Positions 43,016 through 55,469 of a stretch of 64,000 nt of DNA are shown one piece after another. The stretch is from Rhodocollybia butyracea (taxonomy: Eukaryota; Basidiomycota; Agaricomycetes; Agaricales; Omphalotaceae): assembly GCA_015501585.1 (NCBI GenBank), contig JADNRY010000008.1, positions 558,001-622,000 of the forward strand, in the 5' to 3' direction. The notes under the pieces were generated by a model, which saw nothing but the letters and a program-made list of their open reading frames with translations, was not told where the DNA came from and did not search any database. How positions within the stretch are numbered: position 1 is the stretch's first letter; every line of letters starts with the position of its first letter. The position numbers and the translations under genes were made by a program.

Positions 43016-44492
43016 TGTTCGTCGAAAAACAAAGGAAAGCAGCCTTGAATCGCCTGATTCAGAAATCCACTGTTAGTTTGTTAGGTATAATATCAAGTCG
43101 TGATGGAATATGGCGGTCGTGAACAATGGTCGTGTCGTGGTGTCGTGGGGGACACGTGAAACCGATGGGCGTCAATCGTCATTGACAATTATAGACTTGA
43201 GCTGTCGACGCCACAACGAACCCAGCAGATCCTGTAAGTAGACTGAGGACTTATGCATATGCGTCTTAGAAACTCTTTCCCATCCTACTTGTCGGCTGAT
43301 AATAACATAGGGCGTGGGCGGCGTTGAGCTTTCAGCGCTCAGCCTCAGTGTGACATCCCTTTCCAAAGTGAGGTTTCGGTTGTCGATAGGGCGGTTCATG
43401 ATCTCACTTTGCACAATGCAACTCTCAAAGGCGGATTTTAATCAAAAGACTGTCACACACTGATAATACAAGTTGGCTTCACACGCGACTACCTCGGTCT
43501 CCGAGAAGCCTTAATGAAAATCCTCTGGCATCCTTCTTTTGGCCATAAAAAACTTGAAATGTTTCGCCGAGATCATCTTGCAATTGGCCTGTCTATTCGA
43601 CTCTAATTAGGTCCTTAAATAGCCTTGTAATTTGGGAGCGATGATGCTGGAGAATAGATTTTTGCAGAAGCAATGCAGAGTCGTTTCGTGCAGAAAAGTG
43701 ACTGTCCAAGCGAGCCGGTGAAAGACCGAAAGCGTTAGTGTTTTTGTCGGAGAAAATCACAATGGTGCCTGCATTACCACCCAAAAGGTCAGAGTAGGCA
43801 GTCAGGTACATGCCAGGTGCACAACGGCCTCCATGAGCTACAGTGAAACGAGTGAGTTATATCGCCTCCGACTTTCAGCACCCCAGAATATGTCCCGGTC
43901 CTTGATACTCGTGTCTCTCTGACATATCAGCGAAGACGACAGCTGCATACGCTTTTGCAGATAGTTAACTATTTTAACGTGAACTTGAACTCCCCGGTGA
44001 GTGGTTTGCAAGGTGGTTTGCGAAAGTTTTGCTCTCCGTCAAGCACGCGGTGAATACTTAGCACTCCTCGACTCTCGGGTGATAATGGGGATTCAGCAAC
44101 GCTTTAGTAATGGCCGAATGTTTGTGGATAAAATCGAAACGTTTGAAATTTTAGATATGTATTTACTAGGAGGGTCAAATTTTGTGGCGCGTAACGGTAC
44201 CGTGACTCTCAGATGACCAGGTATTTATTGCCCGCGACGCGCGTATTTCTCACTCTTGTCCTCAGAGATCCCAATCTCAAAAGCGTGAGTGTAGCAAACA
44301 TCTGTATACGTGAAATCGATGGGTGCAAAGTACTTAAAATACTATTTCAACTTCAATTTGGGTAAAGATACGATCACGTGCTTGAAAGAATCTAGAATCG
44401 TCACGTCAAAAGTACTTAAGCTGTGTACACAAAGTAGATATTCCTGTAGGTATAATCAGCAAACAATGACATTACACAGGTAGAATAAAAGC
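43016..44492. other. 1.5-kb gap with only unsupported ORFs
   Basis: Between the GPC1 start and the stop of the second MFS gene. Minus-strand frames at 43172-43414 and 43593-43811 (the latter with GGNAGTIVIFSDKN and ending SQITRLFKDLIRVE) and a plus-strand frame at 44001-44216 look partly protein-like but have no recognised family, and I could not chain them by splicing. They could be remnants of a decayed gene. Confidence 0.35.
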
Positions 44493-47023
44493 TCACTCTT
44501 TGTCTGTAAGATCCATAAATGCGTGTTTTTCGCGTTCCTTCTGGACGTCAGCGTCACTCCATCCCTTACTTCTCTTCAATTCCTCAACCTGAGCTGCTTT
44601 CTTCTTATTCAAACGCAAGTTAATCCACCTGAGCAGGAATGATACGAATAATTGCGCGGTGAGCAATACCATGATAGCTATCTTGCCAGGGATATACTAG
44701 GAACCACAGAATTAGAGCCAGCTCATTGTTTCAGTCTCTGAGACGAACATCTGGTGCATCTTGCGGGAGAAAAATCTCGTTGCCAATTATGTTTCCGACA
44801 CCGAATGTGACTAGGGTCATCGAGTTGACAGTACTCTTCTTGGTATGCCCCGCGGTATTGCTTGCATTGTAGGCATCTGGGAAATGGAAGGTCACTCCAG
44901 AATCTGAGGAAACGAATAGACATGAATCCGCACATATCGTGGAGAGAGAGCTTCCAAAGGCGCCGATGAGGTAGATTGCTTTGTATCGTATGAGTTTTAG
45001 ATTCAATAGGACAACAGGATATACACACCGAATAAAAGCGCGCCTTTCTTGTCTGAGTCATTGAGCCCAATGAGTATTGCTACAAAGGCGATGGATATGA
45101 GATCGATGAACATCAAAATGCCCTCTTACCTGAGCCTACGATAGTCGGAACCAAGGCAAATACAATAGGAGTCATCCGTTCATTCTAAAACGACTTCATT
45201 CAGAACAAGTGCTTTGTTGATCAAAGCAGATCGAGGAAACCTTTGTATCCGAGTACCATCCACAGAAGAGTGTCATTGCAGATGCGACTGCACCACCTGG
45301 CGTCGATAAGATCAGCGTTTGCCTCGACCTTTGGGTATAATGAGTTCTTCGTTGCATTTCAGAAAGAGAGACGCCTACGTGTAGCCAAAATTCTTGATGA
45401 TAATGTTACTGACTTTGAAGAAGTTAGCCTATTCGCAGAATGTGTCCGAAAAATTAGTGCTCACAATTGCTTATGCTGTTGGGGATATTGACTACGGCGT
45501 AAATGTATAAGGCCCCCTCCCAGAATATTAACGTTCAAATACTACACACCCAGCATCGTAGATAATACAATCACCCATGTTCGTACATCGGTGATCGCCT
45601 CAAGTATCTGGGCCTTCTTGATCCTCTTATTAGCTATCCCGCCTTGATCATTCCTAACCCGCTCCAAAGCGGCGATCCGCTCCTCTGCAGTGAGAAATCG
45701 AGCAGACATAGGTGAATCTGGCATCCAGATGAGCACGGTGAATCCGACCAGTATAGCTAAACCGCCGAGAAGGACATAGATAATTTTGTATGGTGCTATA
45801 TGGGGGTCATCTGAAAACGATATGCCCTATAAGCATGCTATCAGTACTTTTTCGGGTCGAGGCTTGTCTGGAAACCGGCCACTAACATATGCAACAAAAC
45901 CGCCGAATATTTGAGTGATCCCATTCTGATAAATCCTGGAATGAGAAGTCTATATACGAGAACCGCGGTGAGATGTTCATACCATAACGTAGAACCAAGA
46001 AATTCGTGTTGCCTGTACTATCTTGTGAGTAACAAACTTTCTAGTACAATCTTTGTTATCCCACCTGCTCGTCCTTCTTGTAGAACATGGAAATAATGAG
46101 AATCAAGCTGGGTGCGACACAACATTCGCACATGCCTTTCGTGCAAATTCAAGCAGTAAGCGAGGAAGACAGAGTCCAGATCAGCTACTAAGTGAGTTCT
46201 CACCGAGTAGAAAACGCAGAGCAAAGAACGCTCCAAAAGACGTTCCAACAGCATGCAACATCAGTATTGCACCCCATAAAATGATGTTGACACCTTAAGT
46301 GATAGTGAGACGTGAAAATTTTGTTTCTAAGTATAAATCGATGACATACCCAGATATTTGGCGACCCTGTCGATTTTCTGGGATAGATAAACAGTGGGGA
46401 ATTCGAAAAGTAGAAAACCTAAAACCATGGAGCTCGGTCAATTTCAGCCGTCCAACCGCGAGCAGGTGTGAATACTTACCAATATAAAAGGCTAGAGCAA
46501 CTAGGTTGTAGTTCTTGAAAAAGTTCCGGGTCAGTGAAGTCTTGGCACTGAACGAGTGAAATATATGGTAGAGGAAATACCTGGCCAGTGATAGGTAGTC
46601 CCATGATACTGAGGGTTCATACCTTGAGGTCAGCGCATCATATCCTACGCGAGTCCTCGTACCTAGCATAGTTCAACGACGTCTTGTCCCTAAAGAACGG
46701 TACACTCAGCCTGTTTTATGAGCTTCATTTGTTGCGATCATACTCACAGAAATTGGGTGAAATACACCAAAGCACAAAGCGGGGGGATCACAAAGTCCTA
46801 GAGTTCGGTTGGCCAGTCTGTTATCTCCTCTGTTACATTTGTGAAGCTGACACACCAATTTCCTTCTCAGTTTTCGATTGAACTCCTCACTAAACTCTAC
46901 CGTTCGTTCTTTGCCCACCAGTTGCAACGCCTCGTCGGCGTTGGTGTCCACTTCACTGTCATTGATCGAGTCTGTCCCAAGACGTTCAGATGTAGGAGAT
47001 GGCGGGGGTAGTCCCTTCTTTTC
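44493..47023 (-). CDS. MFS transporter, Dal5/allantoate permease type, second
   Basis: A 12-helix transporter in the same family as the gene at 26-28 kb. Exons in order encode EEFNRKLRRKLDWRILPLC, FLDKTSLNYA (signature between helices 1 and 2), FLLFEFPTVYLSQK, KYLGVNIILWGAILMLHA, FFALRFLLGMCECCVAPS, MFYKKDEQATRISWFYVMNG, the central loop LIWMPDSPMSARFLTAEER with ALERVRNDQGG, TWVIVLSTML, GLSTFSNIIIKNFGY, and AYNASNTAGHTKKSTVNSM, a conserved helix-11 stretch. It ends HAFMDLTDKE. The 5' end is not settled: the frame upstream of PPPSPTSERLGTDS lacks an ATG, so a small first exon near 47050-47220 is needed. Eleven or so introns. Confidence 0.85.
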
Positions 47024-47586
47024 AGATCGGGTTGCATCCCCGAGTCGAACTTCTGATCTAGTTTATCAGTCGGCATTGTCTTCTCGGAGTCTGCAAGGAG
47101 GAAGAAAGCAAATAAGCGGTCAGGACTGGAGCCTGAAATGTACCTCTAAGAGGCGGTTCACGAGACTACTACATCTTGTATCTAGCTCTCTTATCTTGGC
47201 TGAGAGAGCTCCCATGAGTTCCAGACACCGATAACACGACAGCATGACCATTTTCAATGGAATAATAATAATAACGGGATGTGGTATCGCTTGGCCATTC
47301 AGATAGGCATTGATCCTGGGTGTAGTTTATACCTTTGAAGAAAATGTGGCGCCATCAAAAAGCATCAAAATTATGGTTCCTGGAGGGCGGCATTCCCTGT
47401 ACTTCAGATAGGCATTCGCTTGGAATAAAACATACGCTTATTCTCGAACGGAACGTGAACGAACAGCTTTGCCGGCCAACTAGACATTTCCTATCACCAA
47501 GGAAAATATACATCATTTGAACTACAATGACAAATCATCATGTTTTGCATGCTAGGTACGTACGTACGAAAAGAAAAATGCTATTA
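47024..47586. other. Upstream region of MFS gene / thiolase 3' end
   Basis: Roughly 560 bp. It probably holds the missing first exon and promoter of the MFS gene; candidate ATGs are near 47079 and 47240 on the minus strand. A (AAT)n-like run lies near 47260-47273. Confidence 0.45.
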
Positions 47587-49078
47587 CTACAGTTTCTGGA
47601 CAATAATTGCTGAAGCGGCACCACCCTGTGAAATGAAGATGATTAATTAGTACGTGTTTTCTCAACAAGGATTGCCAAGTTGCGCTTACCCCATTGCAAA
47701 CCCCAGCGGCTCCGTATTGCCCAGATTTGAGGGCGTGTATTAATGACACGACAATACGTGAACCAGAGCTTCCAATAGCATGGCCAAGAGCGACAGCACC
47801 ACTGTATAGGGTCAGTTAAAGGTATAAACAGGAAGGAATGAGATACGCGTACCCATTGATGTTGATTTTTGCCGGATCAATCTTCAAGACCTGTTCAGCG
47901 ATGCGGACAACGACAGAGAAGGCTTCATTGATCTCGAACAGAGAAATGTCGTTGACAGTGAGGTTTGCTCGCTCCAGGGCTTTGGGTAAAGCAACTGTTG
48001 GTGCGATGGGGAAATCGATGGGGTCAACGCCGGCATCAGCATAAGCTTGGGAAAAAGAATCAGAAACACATCAATTGGAATAGGAGAGATAGCTCACAGA
48101 TAACCCTGGCGAGAGGGGTAAGTCCAAGCTCTTTTGCCTTTTCAGCGGACATGAGGATCAAAGCGGATGCACCATCGTTCAAGGGCGAAGAGTTGGCAGC
48201 AGTGATGCTACCACCTTGCTTGAACGCCGATCGCAAGCTGGGTACTTTGTCGTAGATGATACGCTTGTATTCTTCGTCTTCCCGTACAATGGTGTCGCCC
48301 TTTTTGCCCTTGACGGTGATTTCAGCGATTTCAGCGTCGAAAGCACCGTTTTTCCATGCCTGCTCGGCACGCTTGTAGGACTCGATGGCATGTTGATCCT
48401 GAGATTCACGGGAGATGGAGTGTTTCTCAGCTGCAGACTCCCCACAGCAACCCATGGCCTGATTGTTGTACGTATCCCATAGACCATCGAACTCGAGAGA
48501 GTCAGTGGTAGTGAATTTACCGAATACAGGGTTTTGACGAGGAAGAAGGAAGCTGAGGAAGATCAATTGAGCAGGATGACAGCCAGAATGTAATTAGAAC
48601 ATACGGGGCGTTACTCATGCTTTCCATACCTCCAGCGGCGACGATGCTGGCCTGGCCAAGCTGGATGCTCTGAGAAGCAAGGATGATAGATTTCATGCCG
48701 CTGGCGCAGACTTTGTTGATAGTAGTGGCATCGGATTTGCTGCTCATTCCGGAAGCAAGTGCGACCTGACGAGCAGGAGACTGTCCGACACCGGCTTGGA
48801 CAACATTTCCGAAGTAAATTTCCTCGACAATGGTTGGGTCAATGTTTTTCGAAGCTAAAGCATGCTTGAGAGCAGCCGAGCCAAGTTGGGGAGCAGTGAA
48901 GGTTTTCAGGGCCCCGTTGATGGAACCAGTTGGTGTACGGGATGCAGCGACGATGACAGCTTCAGTGGTCTGGAAAGTGATTAGATGGAAATTCGATGGA
49001 ACGAGCACACTAACAAACCATTGTTCTGGATGAGCGAAGAAGACGGGAGATTGGGAGAGAGGAGGAACGCAAAAACAT
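47587..49078 (-). CDS. ERG10: Acetyl-CoA C-acetyltransferase (acetoacetyl-CoA thiolase)
   Basis: Condenses two acetyl-CoA to acetoacetyl-CoA, feeding the mevalonate/ergosterol pathway, or the reverse in mitochondria. The protein starts MFLRSSSLPISRLLRSSRTM, a typical mitochondrial presequence, then TTEAVIVAASRTPTGS. Catalytic Cys in NKVCASGMKS, GGMESMSNAPY, the loop SRESQDQHAIESY, INEAFSVVV, the catalytic His in ALGHAIGSSGSR and the second Cys in GVCNGGGAASA; the end is IIVQKL. Four introns. Met20 lies exactly at the end of exon 1, so initiation there would give a cytosolic form. All active-site residues are present. In fungi the mitochondrial and cytosolic enzymes are close relatives, so the ERG10 name is by family only. 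Confidence 0.92.
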
Positions 49079-49252
49079 GTTGCCTTAAGTACTAATTTGT
49101 ATTTTATCTATCCGATCTCCGGTCGTACGATATTCGGTTATTTCAGAGTAAGACGACTTTGTCGGGGGTAGAAAAACGGAGTAGACAAGAAAATAGCTGA
49201 ACAAGAGCTAAATACACGTTATATAGCCCGGTCCCGTGGCATGTGTTAAGCA

Positions 49253-50000
49253 TTAAGTCCCGCCCGAAGTCAAGTCCACTGCGCCTCCGACAACGACAAA
49301 CCATAATTTCAACCACTTTAACAACATATCGTTTTCGCTTTCTTCACCATTCTCAACTTGCTTGATCAACTCTTCGACCACTGTATTAGTCTCGCATGGA
49401 TGCAGGAACCAACACGGTCTGCCTGTCGTTGGATGATCACCTTGCGATAACAGCGGAAACGGCGCATTGGGAGTATTAAGCGCGAAACTTGTTGTCTCGG
49501 CACCTTCAACAATAGAGGCGCGAAACAGTGGTGAAGAGAGCAGCTCATTCAACGATAGTGGTGCGCCATCTACACAGAGGTATTAGTGAGAAAAATAAAT
49601 CTTGTGGAAAACACTCAACTTGAATGATACATTGTGAAATAAAAACAAGGAACTTGGAACGTTGCAGAAAAAACCACGAATTGCTGGCATGTTAAAAGTT
49701 GAGGCGAGTCGATGCTGGTCGTCGCAATCGCTTCATCGATTTCTGTTTCGTCATCCTCGACATCCAGATCTTTGGAGATTCTTCCGAGATAACTTGAGCT
49801 GCGAGAGAGATAACCCAAGCCTGATACAGACTAGCGAAGTATTTGAGAATGAAAATGATAGCAAGCAAGGATTTTAGTTGTACGGGATGTTCATTCCAGC
49901 ACCATCCTCTCGTGGCATTTGCAGATAACGATGGAGGGGAAAACTTATATTCCTCTATCAGTAACTTGCAGGCTCGATCGAATTGAGGGCGAGTCAACAT
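49253..50000 (-). CDS. ATG10: Autophagy E2-like enzyme ATG10
   Basis: The E2-like enzyme that transfers ATG12 to ATG5 in autophagosome formation. Three exons. Exon 1 encodes MLTRPQFDRACKLLIEEYK and RGWCWNEHP; the first intron (gtacaact...cgctag) keeps the frame into SVSGLGYLSRSSSYLGRI; the middle exon includes an acidic stretch (DVEDDETEIDEAI) and FVVFSATFQVPCFYF, and the last exon carries the catalytic region GRPCWFLHPCETNTVV, where the HPC cysteine is the thioester residue. The end is LKLWFVVVGGAVDLTSGGT. About 210 residues. It is divergent to ribosomal protein eS1 (152 bp between starts). Confidence 0.9.
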
Positions 50001-50152
50001 GAAGCGTCAAAAAATTAGCGCCGAAAATACCATGTGATCAGGTGGCTTGGTAAAACTAGCCAGTCGCTTCTTACCTTTACCAAAAAGCCGCCAAGTCTTC
50101 GGCCTATAATCTGCGGTTCGATCCTCGCCGCTACTCTCTTTGATCACACAAT

Positions 50153-51134
50153 ATGGCCGTAGGAAAGGTCAGAATGCTTTTTGTTGGAATTTTGGCCATG
50201 GTTTTACCATTTACTGCAGAATAAACGCCTTTCGAAAGGCAAGAAGGGTATCAAGAAAAAGGTCGTTGACCCGTTCTCCAGGAAGGGTACGTAGCTGTTT
50301 CTCACCAAGTGTCCTTGCTCATAGCCTGCCCTAAGACTGGTACGACATCAAAGCACCCTCGATTTTCGATGTCAGAAATGTGGGCAAAACTCTTGTGAAC
50401 AGGTCCCAGGGCTTGAGTGCGTATTATTCGCGTTCCACTATAATACATCCGCTAATATCCTTTGTAGAAAATGCCAACGACTCCCTCAAGGGTCGTATCA
50501 TCGAAGTTTCTCTCGGTGACCTCAACAAGGAAGAGGAACAATCCTTCCGTAAAATCAAACTGCGTGTCGATGAGGTTCAAGGAAAGAACTGTCTGACCAA
50601 CTTCCATGGCATGGATTTCACTTCGGACAAACTACGATCGCTAGTACGGAAATGGCAGACCCTCATCGAAGCCCACGTTGACGTTAAGACAACTGACGGC
50701 TACCTTCTCCGTCTTTTTGCTATCGGTTTCACCAAACGTCGTCCAACGCAGGTCCGTAAAACGACCTATGCTCAGTCAAGTCAAGTCCGGGAGATTAGGA
50801 AGAAGATGTTCGAGATCATGACTCGTGAAGCCACAAACTGCGACTTGAAGGAGCTAGTGCAGAAGTTTGTGCCTGAAGCGATTGGACGGGAGATCGAGAA
50901 GGCTTCGAGGAGCATTTACCCTTTGCAGAACGTGTACGTTCGCAAAGCTAAAATTCTCAAGGCACCCAAACTCGATGTCGCAAAACTCCTGGAGCTGCAC
51001 GGAGAGTCGACGGACGTGAGTGTAACGTTGGTTTTTTCTTCTTTTTCTCATAACTCACGCTCTACATCGTTCAGGAAACCGGTACCAAGATTGCAAAGGA
51101 CTTTAAGGAGCCCGAGATTCTGGAATCTGTATAA
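50153..51134 (+). CDS. RPS1: 40S ribosomal protein eS1 (RPS1/S3a)
   Basis: Structural protein of the small ribosomal subunit. Exon 1 is only MAVGK; then [30 protein letters not shown] with [18 protein letters not shown], a further exon [19 protein letters not shown] and the long exon with [20 protein letters not shown] and [20 protein letters not shown]. The last exon reads [19 protein letters not shown]. About 255 residues, the normal length. Four or five introns, including one right after the fifth codon as often seen in ribosomal protein genes. Confidence 0.95.
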
Positions 51135-51288
51135 AATGGCTTAGTTCTATATACTTTATGCTATGTCCTTTTTACCAACTATGAGCAAGCCATGATCGCC
51201 ATGAATGTATGATTTCAGACGTGATAGTATACATATAAGAAAATAGGTCGAGAGCCGAACAAGATAATCTTTTTCTCTTCCTTTTACA

Positions 51289-52005
51289 ATGTCAGACGTG
51301 GAATACCTTCGTTCCAAGCTCGCGTCGCATGCGGACTTTCCCAAGAAGGTATCTACTGTTATTAGAAATATTAGTACGCAGTCTAATTTATGTTCAAGGG
51401 CATCGTTTTTCTGGATATCTTCCCAATCCTCCGCGACCCGATAGCATTCGAAACTCTGATAACACACTTGCTGCACCATCTTACATCCCACACGATCCCT
51501 TCTATCCCTTCAAAAAAGATCGATGTTGTCGTAGGCCTCGATGCGCGTGGATTCCTCTTGGGACCGGTTATCGCCCTGCGTCTCGGAGCTGCATTCGTTC
51601 CTGTTCGCAAGCAGGGAAAATTGCCAGGAACTTGTGAATCTGCAACGTACCAGAAGGAATATGGCTCTGTGAGTTGCTTACTTCTAACGAAATACGCGAA
51701 ACTGAGATTGGAGAAAAAAGGATTCCTTCGAGATGCAGAGTGATGCTATAAAGCCAGGTCAAAGTGTCATTGTAGTAGACGATCTTATTGCTACCGGTAA
51801 TGTCTCTAATACTCATGTCATGAATGCACCTTCCAACTTTTTTTTCTATTGGTTTGTAGGAGGTTCTGCAAAAGCGGCTGGAGAACTGGTTGCCAAACTT
51901 GGCGGCAAAACCGCAGAGTACCTCTTCATCATCGAACTCATGTTCCTCAAAGGAGGTTCAAAACTGGACGCCCCAGTCTATTCCATCATCCAATCCGACG
52001 ACTAG
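51289..52005 (+). CDS. APT1: Adenine phosphoribosyltransferase
   Basis: Salvages adenine with PRPP to AMP. Starts MSDVEYLRSKLASHADFPKK, then GIVFLDIFPILRDP, VVVGLDARGFLLGP, VPVRKQGKLPG and the PRPP-binding motif VIVVDDLIATGG, with the last two glycines split by an intron. Ends APVYSIIQSDD. Three introns; one sits after the PKK codons at 51350. Length is about 185 residues. Convergent with the EDEM gene, with 48 bp between stop codons. Confidence 0.93.
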
Positions 52006-52053
52006 ACTATGCATCGTACAATAAAGAATCCAATATATATAACCAATAAACAC

Positions 52054-55000
52054 TTAAAACAATAATCGGGTGTTAAGCAATGGGTGCCCGTTGATATAAA
52101 GTATTCGAGGATTCTTTTCTTGTATTTCTGCTTCAATTTTCGCCTCAACAGCAGATTGGTGTTCATGCTCCAGAGAGAACATGACATGACCAATGCCTTG
52201 TGCGTTGTTGAGTAAGTCTTCTATCTGTTGGCCAGCTGTCCGTGGTAACATTATGATAGCTACCTCACTAATATCCCCTGCAGCCTCGAGTTCCTCTGGG
52301 TGTGAGGTCGGATTGATGGCAAAGTCTTCGTCATTCACGACGAGGACACCTGCGGCTCCTGAATCCCGAGCTTGTATAAGCTTTTGAAGGAAGGTGCACT
52401 CGCCTCGCTGAGTGAGAATGATACCATCCTGATAAGACTCGTGATAAGCCTCGCATCCATAAGTATTTTCGTCATCCTGATAAACTGGGATGAGACCCGT
52501 GAACAGGACCGGTAGTTCTTCACTGTTGAGCAGGTTTCCACCGAAAAAGCCGACGTAGCCAGTGACAGAAAGATCCATGTCGTTGACTGTTTCCATCATG
52601 TTCAGCCTGCTGAACATGGAGTCAACGGCGTCAATGTAGAAGCGTAATTGTATCGACCCAAAGTGTTCCATTTGAGATGTCGAAGTTTCTAGGAGCAAAG
52701 ATGAATCGTTGATGTACACCATTTGCCCAGCACGAATGGTATAATGCCCAACTGAAATCAAGTATCATTCTCGGACAATTTTAACACATCTGGAAAATTG
52801 CGTACTTTTGCGGATATCATAACCTTTACCGTCCAACCTTCGAACAACATGTGTCCGAATTCCTGTGACATTGTGCACGACATAGCCATCTTCCACAGGC
52901 TCTAGCTTCAGCTTGTTCGGACTAAGGTCTTCAGCAGCCACCTTTCCGTTGGGGGATAGCACAAAGTCGTATGACTAGAAGTATATTAGCGCAGATGTCA
53001 ATTGTCCATTGGACAGACACGTACGAATAAATCGACTTTAGGCTGTTCGCACCATCCACTAGGAGACCAATACGCAGAATCGGCTTCACTCGCCTCTAGA
53101 TTGACCAGCTCGCGTGACCAGTCGGCATCGCCGCGACCTCGGATACCCACTACAAGGCCAACACTATCATGATGAGCACTCTTAAAAGGTTGATATGCTG
53201 GACATTGGTGATCCTCGATTTTCCGCAGCTTTTGACGAGATGCAGAGACCGGTTTAAGATGCTTAGGCCCTAGTTTTAGTATGTGACCCTCAGTAGTGAA
53301 TACATAGTTCGAGTCATCGGTGTGAAGAGGATTCTCTTCGTCAAACAGAAGAAAAAGATACTATAGAAGATGTTATGACCTATCACAAAAGTTCATGATG
53401 TAAAAGCTGTTACCTTTAGTGTCTCGGATAGCGCAAAAGATTCCATGCGGTCTTCTAGCTTGTTTGTCCGAAGGTCTTGTATGCTAGCCAATCCGCAAGG
53501 AACTTTTGCACGCGTTAAAAGATCGAAAAGGACTCGCTCCCCGACATCCAGATAATATGAATCTTGTGTTGCCTGACAACCGAAGTAAGCTACACAGTTG
53601 TGTTATATAGATCAAACGTACTCGATACAAGTACCAGGTCGATTCGATAAATTCTGCAAATTCATCAAGGTGAGTCGAAACAGTAGCTGGAGTGAACGAG
53701 AATATTTACCAGGTCGTAAGGGGTATCCATGTGAGGTCGCGGTTTTGAAACTAGTGTCATACACCTCTGGCATTCCTCCATGCTTTCGCCAAAGATTATA
53801 GTCTATGTATAGAATTAAGCAATCAGAGACTAGTTTACATGTTCTGCTGGAACTCACACGCCATGTGTAGCTGGATGGCACTTTGTACATCGCCAGCTAG
53901 CACTTGCAATCCAGGCCAGAAAGCTGCCAAGGAATCGATGGTGTTGAAAGCGGAATCGCCAGTTCTCATATTGACAGGACGATACTATTCAAAGCTTAAT
54001 AAACGCTTGAGCCTTTAGAATCGCGTACTTACCCAGAATCCATCCCTTGCCCGAGAATACCGCATGATTGATGAGTAGCTTTGGTCAAACACATCGAGAA
54101 ACTCAGTCTCGCCTGGATGACAATGAGATTGGAGATGAGAGGAGTAAGACGTCTCACTGACCGCTTAGTATATACCATTTCAAGGCATATTCGTAGAACC
54201 TGATAGAACGTCAGTTCTACGATGGGTTCTCAGTAGCAAAACTCACGAATCTATGCCAGCACCAATACCTGTAGCCTCGGTTGATGTCCAGTCCTGCAAA
54301 AGGGTTATAGTAAGGCTTAAATTTGGAAGCTGCACGTACCCCAGTCCATGTATCAATTGTGTTTCCAACTAAACCAATGTCGGATCTCCGATTCCATATA
54401 GCAAAGAACGCCTTATGAGCAGCCTTTTCGAAGCGTTCATCACCAGTAAGACGACTGAGAGTGGCAAATTCAAGTATTAGTGAGCCCGCACCAGCAGTAC
54501 CTGTATTTTTGATCAGTCTCGCACACAAGAGAACAGGTTGAGGCTACGAACATGTTTCACGTGTCTCCACCCGGGATAAGCCATGCCTGAGATTAATCTG
54601 AAAGTTATTTATGAGTAGAGGGATAAGTGAAGTAGGGTAGTACGTACTCGAGCGAATGGAAGACCAGTTGGAGTAGAAAATGCAGGAAGTAACCTTTGGC
54701 CAAGGTCAAAAGCCATGTCCAGTAGTTCACCACGATACCACGGTAGGTGGAAGGTTCCATTTTCAGTAGCGAAAATGTGACCTGAAAGTAAACCACCCAG
54801 TACCCGAATTGTAGTCTCAAAAACTTGGGGTTTTGTGTTGACATCAAAGGAAACCCATTGTATAACATTCTTCACGGCTGCTTCGAATCCGGCGCGATCA
54901 TCAAGAACGATAAATGTATCGAGTACGTCGATCAGAGTCAATGAGAAGTTTCCGGCCACATCATTACGGCCTGTATTTGCTCTATTCCAGGATGTGGATG

Positions 55001-55398
55001 TAGGTGTAGTTTGCAATACTGTCAAAGCTCACTCACGGATTGCCCCAGTCAGGTCCCATCCCGGAACAGCTCAGAGGCGTCAGCTCGTCTAGGGGAAACG
55101 CTGCCTTCCAGTTTCAGGAGCATGAACAATACGAGAAAGATACACGACGTACCAAGGTCCATATAGTTATTAAAGCCATGGTACCACAGATCTCGAATCC
55201 GTTCTCTGCGTCTCGATTTCAGTTCCCTCATAAAGATTATATGCAGTTCACGGACCGAGCGTTTAATTTCCTTTCAGTTGTCCAGCCAGTGTGATTAGAA
55301 GCAGCTTCAACTCCGATGCTTTGAGACCATTGGAGACGTTCAATAGTGACTAGAAGAAGTGCAGCGAGACATTCGGGGAGGAAACGCCTCAACTTCAT
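52054..55398 (-). CDS. MNL1: EDEM/Mnl1-type alpha-mannosidase with PA domain (GH47)
   Basis: An ER glycosidase-like protein that trims mannose on misfolded glycoproteins for ER-associated degradation. N-terminal signal peptide [20 protein letters not shown], then the GH47 barrel: [96 protein letters not shown], and [40 protein letters not shown]. The C-terminal third holds a protease-associated domain ([31 protein letters not shown]), as in EDEM3. About 13 exons. It is soluble, with no obvious HDEL signal; it ends LLNTRLLF. Divergent to the zinc-ribbon gene with 71 bp between starts. Confidence 0.92.
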
Positions 55399-55469
55399 GA
55401 GTGAACGGACGTGGCAGAAATCATTTAAGCGCCGAGGATAACGCGACGGAGCGCTTAAATCATTCAATT

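Noticed and set aside
43100..43160. Repeated gtcgtg motifs
   Set aside because: Too short and irregular to call a repeat or regulatory array.
50100..50135. T-arm-like sequence ggttcgatcc suggesting a tRNA
   Set aside because: No matching D-arm, anticodon stem or acceptor stem can be folded around it; it lies in the promoter of the eS1 gene.
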